A stretch of 64,000 nucleotides of DNA, taken from Vulcanococcus sp. GTDB lineage: Bacteria > Cyanobacteriota > Cyanobacteriia > PCC-6307 > Cyanobiaceae. This document shows, in pieces, positions 52,118-61,118 of this stretch; positions within the stretch are counted from its first letter, which is position 1, and every line of letters starts with the position of its first letter. Location of the stretch: NCBI GenBank assembly GCA_019264575.1, contig JAHUZV010000017.1, positions 62,001-126,000 on the forward strand, read 5' to 3'. Under the pieces are notes generated by a model. That model had not been told where the DNA came from, searched no databases, and worked only from the letters and a program-made list of their open reading frames with translations. Made by a program: the position numbers and the translations under genes.

Positions 52118-54522
52118 AGGGGCTGAATCGGTGCCAAGCGTGGGTCAAGAATCTTGGGACCCATGCCCTCGAATTTCACAGCGATGGAGATCTTTTCGCC
52201 ACTCCCAAACAGGTGGGTGACGTGACCCTCGCCGAAAGAGCTATGGAGCAGCCGATCACCAACGGCCCAGACCTTTCCGGATCCAGTGGCACTACGGCGC
52301 CGCACCGCGTTCGCAGGCTGCGCGGCTTCACCGCCGGAGCGGACGCGATCACTGTCAGGCCGATCAATGCGAGTGAGCCGGTCCAAGCGGTTCTCCCGCC
52401 GAAGCGCTGCTCCGCCGCTACGAGGCAGATCTCCCTGCACCAGGTCTTCGGGGAGTTCCGATAGGAACACTGAAGGAATCGCCGGTTCGCGCATCCCGCC
52501 CCAGAGACGCCGCTCACTGGCGTGAGACAGAAACAGGCGCTCCTTGGCTCTGGTGATGCCCACATAACAGAGTCGGCGCTCCTCTTCCATGGCCGCGGGA
52601 TCTTCCAGAGAGCGGTAGCTGGGGAAAAGCCCTTGTTCCAAGCCGACCAAGAACACCACAGGGAACTCCAGACCTTTGCTGGCATGGAGCGTCATCAGCG
52701 TGACGCGATCTTGCTCGGTGTCTTTGGTGTCGGCGTCACTGGCGAGAGCGGCTGACGCAAGGAAGTCGTCCAAGGAGCCTTCCTCGTTTTCTTCCTGATA
52801 CTGCAGGGCCGCGTTCACCAACTCATTGAGATTGCGGCGGCGATCTTCAGCCTCATCCGTTCCTGCCGCAATCAGCTCGGCAAGATAACCGCTCTGCTCC
52901 ATCACCAACTGAACCAATTCCGAAGGAGGTGCCGATTCGGCTCGAGCCTGCAGGGTTCGAATCAATTCGCTGAACTGAAGCAATCCTTTGGCTGATCGCC
53001 CTCCAAGAGAACGCACAGCTTCTGGATCACTCACCACATCCCAGAGCGGAATGCCGAGCTGATTCGCCGCATCGCTTAACCGCTCAATCGTGGTCTTGCC
53101 GATACCCCGTTTGGGGGTATTCAAAACCCGGAGCAGACTCACCGTGTCAGCGGGATTCACCAACAATTTGAGATATCCCAACACATCCTTGATCTCACGG
53201 CGATCGTAAAAGCGCAAACCGCCAACCACCACATAAGGAATACCCCAACGCACCAGCGATTCCTCCATCGCACGGCTTTGTGCATTGGTGCGATAGAGCA
53301 CAGCCATATCACGCCAGCCGAGGTCAGGATTCGCCGCCTCGAGCATGCGCATCCGGTGCACCACAGCCTCAGCTTCTGCGATCTCATCGTCACAACGCGT
53401 GAGAGCAATCAGCTCTCCCTCACCGCGCGTTGGCCGCAACACCTTGTCGATCCGCTCGGTGTTGTTAGTAATCAACGCATTGGCAGCCTCAAGGATCGTG
53501 GCTGTTGATCGATAGTTTTCTTCCAGCTTCACCATGGTGCGGGTGACGTCGTCAGTCGCTCCGTCGCCAAAGTCGTCCTGAAAGCCCATCAGGATTGTGA
53601 AGTCAGCAGCCCGGAAGCTGTAAATGCTTTGATCAGCATCACCAACCACAAACACCGAGCGCCCCTGCCAATCATCAAAACTGGCTGGATCGCGCCCATC
53701 CGTCACCAGAAGCTTGATCAGTTCATACTGGGTGCGATTGGTGTCCTGATATTCATCCACCAACACATGCTTAAACCGGCGGTGCCAGTAGTTGCGCACC
53801 TGCTCGTTCTGGCGCAAAAGCTGCACAGGCAACAGCAGCAGGTCGTCAAAATCAAGCGCATTGTTGGCGGCAAGAGCGCGTCGATAACGCCGATAGGTCT
53901 CTGCCATCAACTTGCCTCGTTGTCCGCCCGCATCCGCTTCGAGCTGTTCCGGCATCCAGCCCTGATTCTTGGCGTTGCTGATCGCCCAGCGAACCTTTTT
54001 GGGCTCAAAACGCTTGGGATCAAGCCCAAGCTCCTGAGTCACAATTTCTTTAACCAGGCTCTGGGTATCACCTTCGTCGTAGATCGAGAACTGGCGCGTC
54101 CAGCTGAGCCCTTCAGGGTCACGGAATTTGTCAATATCGAAGCGGAGCAGGCGAGCAAAAAGGGCATGAAAGGTGCCAATCCAAAGATCCTTGATCACCT
54201 CGCGATAAATCCTGGATCGCAGCTGTCGCTGCTCCACAGCTGGCAGCGTGCTCCAAGGCTGACCAAACTGACTCTGTGCCAACTTCTGAGCCAGCAACAG
54301 CTCAAGCCGCTCCTTCATCTCGCGAGCCGCCTTGTTGGTGAAGGTCACTGCCAACAATTCAGCCGGATCCACACCGTGCTGCCCGATCAGATGGGCGATG
54401 CGATGGGTCAGGGCACGCGTCTTGCCACTACCGGCACCTGCCACAACGAGCAGAGGGCCCACGTGATGATCAACAGCGCGCCGCTGAGCATCGTTTAATC
54501 CAGCCAGGAACCCCTGTGCCAC
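52114..54522 (-). CDS. pcrA: UvrD/PcrA-type DNA helicase
   Basis: The 802-residue superfamily 1A helicase unwinds DNA 3'-5' in repair and replication. Motifs: Q-motif LNDAQRRAVDH, Walker A VVAGAGSGKTRALTHRIAHL at 26-45, TFTNKAAREMKERL, Walker B VLVDEYQDTNRTQYELIKLL near 230, GDADQSIYSFRAAD near 265, VKLEENYRSTATILEAAN, and the C-terminal LMTLHASKGLEFPVVFLVGL with YVGITRAKERLFLSHA. The tail ends with the UvrD-type KIS-x-KFEGMGPKIL segment. It probably heads the pcrA-sulfotransferase-cca-GT2 transcript. Confidence 0.94.
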   Translation of the reverse strand: MAQGFLAGLNDAQRRAVDHHVGPLLVVAGAGSGKTRALTHRIAHLIGQHGVDPAELLAVTFTNKAAREMKERLELLLAQKLAQSQFGQPWSTLPAVEQRQLRSRIYREVIKDLWIGTFHALFARLLRFDIDKFRDPEGLSWTRQFSIYDEGDTQSLVKEIVTQELGLDPKRFEPKKVRWAISNAKNQGWMPEQLEADAGGQRGKLMAETYRRYRRALAANNALDFDDLLLLPVQLLRQNEQVRNYWHRRFKHVLVDEYQDTNRTQYELIKLLVTDGRDPASFDDWQGRSVFVVGDADQSIYSFRAADFTILMGFQDDFGDGATDDVTRTMVKLEENYRSTATILEAANALITNNTERIDKVLRPTRGEGELIALTRCDDEIAEAEAVVHRMRMLEAANPDLGWRDMAVLYRTNAQSRAMEESLVRWGIPYVVVGGLRFYDRREIKDVLGYLKLLVNPADTVSLLRVLNTPKRGIGKTTIERLSDAANQLGIPLWDVVSDPEAVRSLGGRSAKGLLQFSELIRTLQARAESAPPSELVQLVMEQSGYLAELIAAGTDEAEDRRRNLNELVNAALQYQEENEEGSLDDFLASAALASDADTKDTEQDRVTLMTLHASKGLEFPVVFLVGLEQGLFPSYRSLEDPAAMEEERRLCYVGITRAKERLFLSHASERRLWGGMREPAIPSVFLSELPEDLVQGDLPRSGGAALRRENRLDRLTRIDRPDSDRVRSGGEAAQPANAVRRRSATGSGKVWAVGDRLLHSSFGEGHVTHLFGSGEKISIAVKFEGMGPKILDPRLAPIQPL

Positions 54523-54569
54523 TCAGAAACAGTCCCCGCCGAAACGCAACCGATCACCTTGCAACCAAG

Positions 54570-55505
54570 CTACCAACGCCATGACGACGCACCTTGGGTT
54601 GCGGGATCATGACGGAGATCGTTGTAGATCGGCGCCAAGCGCTGACGCAGGCACGACAACTGACGCTCTGACAGGGACTCGCCAACGCCGGGATTCAGAC
54701 GCTTGTCCAACACGGCTTCATGGCGATCCATACCCAGCCAGTCACAGAGTGAGTCCACACTGGCCTGCGAGAACAAATCCTCATAAATCAGGAACCTAGA
54801 CCGCTCTTCCAAGCCAAGAGCTCGGAGCGTGTTGAGCGTGTAGCGGTAGTCGGAGCGGATAAAGACTGCACTGGTTTCGTCCACACGCTCAAGCAACTGG
54901 TCAAGCTCGATGTCCTTTTCAACACGCCGCCTTGCATGACGCAAATGGGAAGCTGCACGATCGGTCGGATCACGCATTAAAAACAAGAAACGGACATCGC
55001 TCGACAGTGCAGCCATGCAGGCATAAGCCTCAGCAGGTAGATGGGCATACGAGGGCGAAATTTCACCAAAGTGCTTCTGGTCGCCGATGCGCTCGTGGAA
55101 AAATTGGAGGTAATCGTCAGTCGAAGCGATCCTGCCAAGCTGCGCCAGGGCGCGCAAGCGATCAAAGCGTTCGATCTCTGCATCCGATCGATCAAGGCGT
55201 GGAGGCTGTTGGCCAAACGACAACACAATCCGCTCCATCCGCCAGAGGCGATAAGCCTCACCAGGCTTATAGATGTATCCGGGGTAGCAAGAATTCTCAG
55301 GAAACAGAGCAGCAAAAGCATTCATCTCCTTGATCGGAGAATGAAAGAATGCAGGATGACTACCCAAATAATCAGAGAGCCAGGTTGTACCTGACTTCAT
55401 CGCGCCAAGGCCAATAACCAGCTGACGTTGTGCGAGTGGAAGCGAAGGCGGTGGTTCCTTGCCGAACAACCGTTTCAGTCGCTTGCGGATTGCACCAGAC
55501 GACAT
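54570..55505 (-). CDS. sulfotransferase (type B)
   Basis: The 311-residue protein has a basic N-terminus (KRLKRLFGK), the 5'-PSB loop VIGLGAMKSGTTWLSDYLGS (residues 30-49), and the 3'-phosphate motif FLFLMRDPTDRAASHLRHAR near 158. GEISPSYAHLPAEAY near 135 and the ending NPGVGESLSERQLSCLRQR are typical of carbohydrate sulfotransferases of the NodH/heparan type. ATG 55505 overlaps the upstream stop by one base. It is more similar to classical sulfotransferases than the two type A proteins in this region. Confidence 0.85.
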   Translation of the reverse strand: MSSGAIRKRLKRLFGKEPPPSLPLAQRQLVIGLGAMKSGTTWLSDYLGSHPAFFHSPIKEMNAFAALFPENSCYPGYIYKPGEAYRLWRMERIVLSFGQQPPRLDRSDAEIERFDRLRALAQLGRIASTDDYLQFFHERIGDQKHFGEISPSYAHLPAEAYACMAALSSDVRFLFLMRDPTDRAASHLRHARRRVEKDIELDQLLERVDETSAVFIRSDYRYTLNTLRALGLEERSRFLIYEDLFSQASVDSLCDWLGMDRHEAVLDKRLNPGVGESLSERQLSCLRQRLAPIYNDLRHDPATQGASSWRW

Positions 55506-56656
55506 CACGACAACGTGTCCTCAACGGATGGATCAACAAAGAAACCCGCGATGGCAACAAGATCCGTGGCATCCGGCGCGGAACACTGCTGATCCATAGC
55601 CTGAAGCGTGGAGAAGATGGCCGTAACCCGTGAGCGGTAACGCTTCATCTGTGCGGAAGGAAGCTCAAGCGAACCGTTCGCCACCCCGGAAGTCAGACGC
55701 AGCACAGATTCAGAGGCGAACTTGTAGCGGTGCCGATCCGGAGAACGGGTTGCCTCCTCAGGATGCCATGCCAACGGCGCCCATGCACACCAAGGACCCG
55801 GCACACCAAGACGATTCAACAAGCTGGTCTTATCACGAACCCCATAGAGATAAGCCTCATCAAACTGCTCAAGAGCATCAGAGCGGAAGGCAATTTGCGG
55901 CTCCTCCTTTGTGATGGGAGTCACGTCAGCCGCTGCCAGGTCTACACCTGCAGGCAAACGCCGCATCGGGATGATCAGATAAGGAACATACGGAGTGCTG
56001 GTGATCTCCTGCTGAAGAGCCTGAAACACCCGATCAGGCACAATGCAGCTTCCATCAAGAACCATCGTCCAGTCAGAACTCATACGTCCAAGCGCCAGAG
56101 CTCTGTTACGAGCACCATTGATATTCATTAAGTAGCGAATCTTTTCACCGCATGCCCAGATTCGCTCTCGATCTTGACAGAACGGATCTTTAGAGAGAAA
56201 TTGCTGAGACGAAAAATAGGCATTACCCCCAAAAGCATCGGGGCGGTAGCGCAGGGATTGATACGTTTCGGCTTCGAAAGGAATCACCTCGACAGAATGA
56301 CCTGCTTCAAGGATCAGCTCGACAGCCTGCTCAACCACGCTCGGGTCAACAATACGATTGAGAACAAAAAGCTTGCTCCAACCGAAAGGATTTGACTCGG
56401 CCTCAAGAATCGTACGAAGATTAGCGAGTGCCTGCCCGCGCTGATGACGCGGAAACAGGTCGTTGCCAATGATGCGACAAAGCGTCACGGTAGGCAAACG
56501 ACCTAAAAACGTTGAATCTACAGATCTCTGGGATGCAACAATCCAACGTCGCCTCAGCTCACGCTGACCACGAAAAACAAAGGATGCAAACCAGGCTTTC
56601 CTGAGGCGCGACCGCGTTGGCAAAAGCTTGGTCAGACGGTAGGGCAACCAAACCAT
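55505..56656 (-). CDS. GT-A-fold glycosyltransferase-like protein of unknown role
   Basis: I cannot name a family with confidence. The 383-residue protein has a basic N-terminus (~1-40) and then blocks of a nucleotide-diphospho-sugar transferase fold: PTVTLCRIIGNDLFPRHQRG, LFVLNRIVDPSVVEQAVELI, and NINGARNRALALGRMSSDWT followed by MVLDGSCIVPDRVF near 190-205, where ARN and the VLDGSC stretch occupy the place of the usual ARNxG and DxD. YLIIPMRRLPAG and WAPLAWHPEEATR follow. It is flanked and overlapped by sulfotransferase genes (TAATG upstream, TGATG downstream), so it likely acts on the same glycan. GC is low. Confidence 0.6.
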   Translation of the reverse strand: MVWLPYRLTKLLPTRSRLRKAWFASFVFRGQRELRRRWIVASQRSVDSTFLGRLPTVTLCRIIGNDLFPRHQRGQALANLRTILEAESNPFGWSKLFVLNRIVDPSVVEQAVELILEAGHSVEVIPFEAETYQSLRYRPDAFGGNAYFSSQQFLSKDPFCQDRERIWACGEKIRYLMNINGARNRALALGRMSSDWTMVLDGSCIVPDRVFQALQQEITSTPYVPYLIIPMRRLPAGVDLAAADVTPITKEEPQIAFRSDALEQFDEAYLYGVRDKTSLLNRLGVPGPWCAWAPLAWHPEEATRSPDRHRYKFASESVLRLTSGVANGSLELPSAQMKRYRSRVTAIFSTLQAMDQQCSAPDATDLVAIAGFFVDPSVEDTLS

Positions 56657-57849
56657 TAGCGCGCACCGTCCTGTGCAACGTCGTTAGGGTGAAGGGAATA
56701 GGCGCTGGTTCTATCCCGACCGAAACGGAAAGAATCTCCGAGATAAACTTTCATCCGTTTCAGCCGATATCTAAGCAAGGAAGGCAAAGGCTCAACATCG
56801 GGAAGCCGCTCCGCCTGACGTTGATAGAAGGACAAACGTTCAGCAACCTGACCTGGAAGACCAGAGTAATCGACAGACTCGGGATAAGCACTGAAGTCGT
56901 CAGAGAAACATTGCCCTGAGTGGCCATAGCGAGAAGAAATACGACGATTGATGTCTGCATAGCGATGAAGGAAGCTCTCGGCACATTGGCGCGAGACAGC
57001 ACGCGGAGGGCCAACCATTTCAGATTCAACAGAGCGCTGTAGCTTTCTGTAAGCACTATTTCGCATTCCAGACGCAAACTGGACGGTCTTGAGCGAATTC
57101 AACCGAGAAAGAATATATTGCGCCTCGGCACTGAGCGCCGGATTATGACGCTCCTGTGCACTCACCTTCGTAGAAGAGGGTAATTCAAGCAAGCCAGCGA
57201 AGACCTGGATTGGATTGCAAGCACCATAGAAATAGGCGTTAATCGATGTTGCTGGCAGACTTTCAAAACGTCCGAGAATCTCCTCAAAGTCATAGAAGAA
57301 GAGATCGTCGCTCACCAAACGCCCATCAGGCAACTGGCGAAAATTAGAAGGAGAGTAATCAATAAAGAGGTCATCAAAACCTGAATGACCAGAGCGAAGG
57401 ATGGAACTGAAACGGCTCACTGCGAGTTGATCTTGACGACGCAGAAAAACGACCACCCGAACGCGATCAACATGCGGCCGGACTTGATCAAGCAGTCGCT
57501 GAATCTCTGATGCCGTTGACAACCGGCTGGAAATTAACTCCGAGGTAATCAGCAGTGTGTGCCAGTCGGTGCGGTCGGAAAGGATCTCATGCTGCAGCGC
57601 GCCAAACACGTGCCGCCGGAAGGCCTTCTCTGTATAGCCTGTCGCAAAGAGCTGGTAACTCTTAATGTTGTCAATGGCGCCATCATCAAGACATGCCGCC
57701 ACGAGTTTGGTGTGGTTGGGAAAGCCAATGCTCGACGGCATCAAGATGCCGTTCTCCCACAAAAGCACTCGATTGACCGAAAGCCACCTCTGAATAGCCG
57801 TAGAGCCCGTCTTCTCGAGGCCGATATGAACAATTGCAGTGCGCTGCAT
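56656..57849 (-). CDS. sulfotransferase-like protein (type A)
   Basis: The 397-residue protein starts QRTAIVHIGLEKTGSTAIQR (residues 2-21), a PAPS-loop of the same type as the protein at 51026-52117, and has VRVVVFLRRQDQLAVSRFSS near 128 as a 3'-phosphate element. The rest is longer than usual and lower in similarity. I use ATG 57849. The next gene overlaps its stop by one base. A 106-base gap upstream (57850-57955) separates it from the glycosyltransferase gene; it has no obvious gene or terminator. Confidence 0.72.
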   Translation of the reverse strand: MQRTAIVHIGLEKTGSTAIQRWLSVNRVLLWENGILMPSSIGFPNHTKLVAACLDDGAIDNIKSYQLFATGYTEKAFRRHVFGALQHEILSDRTDWHTLLITSELISSRLSTASEIQRLLDQVRPHVDRVRVVVFLRRQDQLAVSRFSSILRSGHSGFDDLFIDYSPSNFRQLPDGRLVSDDLFFYDFEEILGRFESLPATSINAYFYGACNPIQVFAGLLELPSSTKVSAQERHNPALSAEAQYILSRLNSLKTVQFASGMRNSAYRKLQRSVESEMVGPPRAVSRQCAESFLHRYADINRRISSRYGHSGQCFSDDFSAYPESVDYSGLPGQVAERLSFYQRQAERLPDVEPLPSLLRYRLKRMKVYLGDSFRFGRDRTSAYSLHPNDVAQDGAR

Positions 57850-57955
57850 CAACTAACTCACAATCGGCGATGCTGAATCGGCCGAGGCCTTAATTCATGA
57901 CTTGAATATTCAAATCCTAGCAGTCAGCGCAACACATCACAAAAAGTCGGCGGCC

Positions 57956-59200
57956 TCAGAAGCAATCCGTATGCACGAAGCGGCCGTGTAGCTCAAGCAG
58001 CATGGCGCGGGTCCTGGCTTGATAACTACAGCATTCCGGCAGTTGATCCAGGGAAACACAATGAGAAGAAGGTCCTCCGCGCTCCCTGGCCAGTAGCACT
58101 GCATCAACGGCTGCAAGAAAATCACTCGCTGTGCCACAGAGACGCGCCAAGTGTTGATACTCGTTCAATGCGGGGAGATCAGTGGCAACCACTGGCACAC
58201 CAGCAGCCAGATACTCAAAGAACTTCATCGGAAACATCGAACGCGTATAAGCGTTTAACGGACAAGGCAACAAAGCAACATCCATTCCTCTTAAATAATC
58301 CGGCAGCTGGCTGTAGGGCTTCGAACCTAGGTGATGCACATTGGCACAATGCAACAGCGGCTCCAGTACTGTGCCTGGATCCCCTTCGCCAACACGCCCA
58401 ATCAAAACAATCTGGCAATCCGAGCGATGATCAGCCAGCGCGGCGAGCAAGTCGAGATCGAGCTTGTAGCCACTGATGGCTCCAATGAATCCAAGCCGAG
58501 GTCCGCTGGGCAACCGTGCCAAATCCTGAGGGATGGGCCCGTTATGGTTACGGGCTGAAGAAAAGTGGCTCACATCAGCCACATTCGAATAATAAGAAAC
58601 CGAAGAGTTATAGACCGATCGGGTACGCAGAAGCTCAGGCGATGTCACAAAGATCTGATCGCTCAGCCTACAGAGCTTTTCTTCTTCAGCAGCAATCAGA
58701 GCCGACGGCATGCAAGGCTGTGCCGTCAGGTCATCAACACAATGATAAACAATCTGACGATAGTTCTTCAGGGGCAGTTTCAGCAAAAGACCTGTCAGAG
58801 GGTTATATGTCCAGAACAGATCTGCCCTCAATCCAAGCCAGCACCTCCAGATAGAAAGGCCACCGGAGAACAAAATCTGATTCAGCTTCCGCTTCCAACC
58901 CGCATGAGCTGCGGGAATCAGCAGAGGAGACCACACCCAAAGACGTGGAGCGACCCGCCTTGGTGGCCGAAATCCACGGCGCAGCCTGCGCCAGATCCGA
59001 AGCACATCCTGTCCCTCCAAACGAGGAGCACGCAGTCCCACAGATTCGACATACAACACACGATTGCCCAGCTCGGCCAGGGTGCGGGCAACATGCTGCT
59101 TATTTGTCCAGAATGGATGATCCCAATCGGCCGTAGCTAACAGCACAACATCTCGAGTGTTGAGAGCAGCGGAGATGGGTTCAATCGGGCCGGATGGCAT
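57956..59200 (-). CDS. GT1/GT4-type glycosyltransferase
   Basis: The 414-residue GT-B enzyme begins near VVLLATADWDHPFWTNKQHV with ARTLAELGNRVLYVESVGLR. The second half has RLGFIGAISGYKLDLDLLAA (with the IGAIS...KLD strand), VLIGRVGEGDPGTVLEPLL and the donor-site DVALLPCPLNAYTRSMFPMK then FFEYLAAGVPVVATDLPAL. These are standard GT4-like donor-binding elements. Start ATG 59200 overlaps the upstream ABC exporter stop by 20 bases, so they are probably coupled. The longer frame (to 59368) is inside the exporter gene and is rejected. Confidence 0.85.
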   Translation of the reverse strand: MPSGPIEPISAALNTRDVVLLATADWDHPFWTNKQHVARTLAELGNRVLYVESVGLRAPRLEGQDVLRIWRRLRRGFRPPRRVAPRLWVWSPLLIPAAHAGWKRKLNQILFSGGLSIWRCWLGLRADLFWTYNPLTGLLLKLPLKNYRQIVYHCVDDLTAQPCMPSALIAAEEEKLCRLSDQIFVTSPELLRTRSVYNSSVSYYSNVADVSHFSSARNHNGPIPQDLARLPSGPRLGFIGAISGYKLDLDLLAALADHRSDCQIVLIGRVGEGDPGTVLEPLLHCANVHHLGSKPYSQLPDYLRGMDVALLPCPLNAYTRSMFPMKFFEYLAAGVPVVATDLPALNEYQHLARLCGTASDFLAAVDAVLLARERGGPSSHCVSLDQLPECCSYQARTRAMLLELHGRFVHTDCF

Positions 59201-61028
59201 AACGACCCTCCAGTTGAGTGAGGTCCTTAAAACTCTCCGAACGTTCACGCAGCTCCATGAAGGTGCCTGAGGCTTTAAGGCGACCCGCTTCAAACTCAAA
59301 CACCCGATCACAGCGCTCAATCGTGGACAGGCGATGAGCAATGACAACCGTGGTGCATCGCCGAGCAACGATCTCTAAAGCTGCAATGACTTCAGATTCG
59401 GTGCGATTATCGAGGGCACTGGTGGCCTCATCCAAGAGCAGAAATTCAGCTTTGCGGTAAAAAGCCCTGGCCAGAGCAAGGCGCTGACGCTGTCCACCAG
59501 AGAGATGCAAACCATCTCTACCTATGGGGGTATAGAGGCCATAGGGGAGAGAGGCCACCACATCCTGCAGCTGTGCAGCTTCCAGCGCCTCCCACACGCG
59601 ATCTTGATCAACTCTCAGAGGGTCTTCAGCAAAGGCAATATTTTCCAGAACACTGCCCCTCAAAAAGGAGACGATCTGAGGTACATAGGCACAGCAGGAT
59701 TGCCAGGAGCGCATATCCTCCTCTTCAACAACCAAGCCATCAATTTCAAGAGCACCCTGCTGAGGCCTGAGCAAACCGAGAAGCAGGTGAGCCGTGGTGC
59801 TCTTGCCGCTACCGGTGGATCCAACCAGAGCGATTCGTGATCCCACGGGGATCGTGAGATTCAAGCCTGTGATCACCGGCTGATCACGACCTGGATACGA
59901 ATAAGTGACGTCATGAAGACGGATCGAGCGCCTTGGGCGCATACCCTCAGGACTGATCCCACCCGCAACAAGCCCAAGAGCTGGACCTTGAGGTTGAGGC
60001 AAATTGAGATACTCCAAAACGCTAGTGAGATTGGGAAGAGAGGCTCGAAGACGCGTTAATGCCTTGAACAAGTCGTTCATGGCGGGAGTGATCCGCTGAG
60101 ACGCCAACGCCAAGGTGGCGAGGAAGGGAATGATCTGTTTGAGATCTGAGACGTTGCCATTCCCGAGCAGAGCCGGCAACGCACCGAAGGAAAAAATCAG
60201 CGTGATGCCAACAGGCTCAATGATTTGCTTTGGAATATTCGGAAGAAAATTATTCAGCGCTTCTACTCGCTTAGCCTTGCGCGAATCGTGGCGGAAACTG
60301 CGACGAAAGAAGGGCTCAGCAGACGAAAGGCGGATCTCGCGGATCACATTCATCGACTCAAAGAAGCCCTGCTTCATCGCCGATGCCAAACGCAACTTCT
60401 GAGCCGAAGCCTTGCGCAGATGTGGGGTCAATAAGAGGGAGAAAGCCCCATACGCCATCACTAGACAAACAAACAACGCCAGAGCGTACCAGCGACCTAC
60501 ATACAGCAATCCTGCAAACAGGAAAATCACCGAAAACAACGAGGCCTGGAGTTGCAGCAAGGGGGCAAAGACCCCTTTCACAACATGGGTGACATTGGTC
60601 AGCAGCTGAGTTGCCAGCTTCTTATCATTTTTTCCGATATGAAACTCGTACGATTGCGACAGAATTCGCTCATAGATATTCTCTGTCAGCCACAGCCACA
60701 ATTGCCCTGTCATTCGCTCCTGGAGGGCGAGAACGGCAAGCTTCGAGAGTGAACGCAGCCAGGAGAAGGCAATAAACAGAGCAATAAGCCATAAGGCTTG
60801 ATCCAGCCGGTCACCCTTGAGGAATGGCAGCGCAGGAATGCCTTGCCTGAGCTTGGTGCCCAACAGAGTCGACATCATCCAGGCCACAACCGCAATAGAT
60901 GCGGCATCGAGCAGCCCTGGAATCACCGAAATGGGCAGGAGCACCAAAATGCGGCGGCGCAAGTGAGGCGGAAGCCGACTAGCTAAATCGCCAACCTGCT
61001 GAAAGGTCCTGCTCCTCAACTGCACCAT
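59181..61028 (-). CDS. MsbA-like ABC exporter (permease plus ATPase), copy 1
   Basis: This 615-residue half-transporter has six predicted membrane helices in residues ~25-320 and an ATPase domain with VGSRIALVGSTGSGKSTTAH near 395-414, QSCCAYVPQIVSFLRGSVLE (Q-loop), LSGGQRQRLALARAFYRKAE near 505 and LLDEATSALDNRTESEVIAA. All nucleotide-binding motifs are intact. Related exporters move lipids, lipid-linked glycans or peptides; context suggests a glycan or glycolipid. It is 90 bases downstream of a paralogue with the same layout. Confidence 0.9.
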   Translation of the reverse strand: MVQLRSRTFQQVGDLASRLPPHLRRRILVLLPISVIPGLLDAASIAVVAWMMSTLLGTKLRQGIPALPFLKGDRLDQALWLIALFIAFSWLRSLSKLAVLALQERMTGQLWLWLTENIYERILSQSYEFHIGKNDKKLATQLLTNVTHVVKGVFAPLLQLQASLFSVIFLFAGLLYVGRWYALALFVCLVMAYGAFSLLLTPHLRKASAQKLRLASAMKQGFFESMNVIREIRLSSAEPFFRRSFRHDSRKAKRVEALNNFLPNIPKQIIEPVGITLIFSFGALPALLGNGNVSDLKQIIPFLATLALASQRITPAMNDLFKALTRLRASLPNLTSVLEYLNLPQPQGPALGLVAGGISPEGMRPRRSIRLHDVTYSYPGRDQPVITGLNLTIPVGSRIALVGSTGSGKSTTAHLLLGLLRPQQGALEIDGLVVEEEDMRSWQSCCAYVPQIVSFLRGSVLENIAFAEDPLRVDQDRVWEALEAAQLQDVVASLPYGLYTPIGRDGLHLSGGQRQRLALARAFYRKAEFLLLDEATSALDNRTESEVIAALEIVARRCTTVVIAHRLSTIERCDRVFEFEAGRLKASGTFMELRERSESFKDLTQLEGRYAIRPD

Positions 61029-61118
61029 CCAGCAAGGTCAGGTCTTCACTCCCCACAAGGTATGTGGCAACGAAGAGTGCAGGAGAGGCTGCGGGGCCAG
61101 CCAGCCAACCGATTGCCC

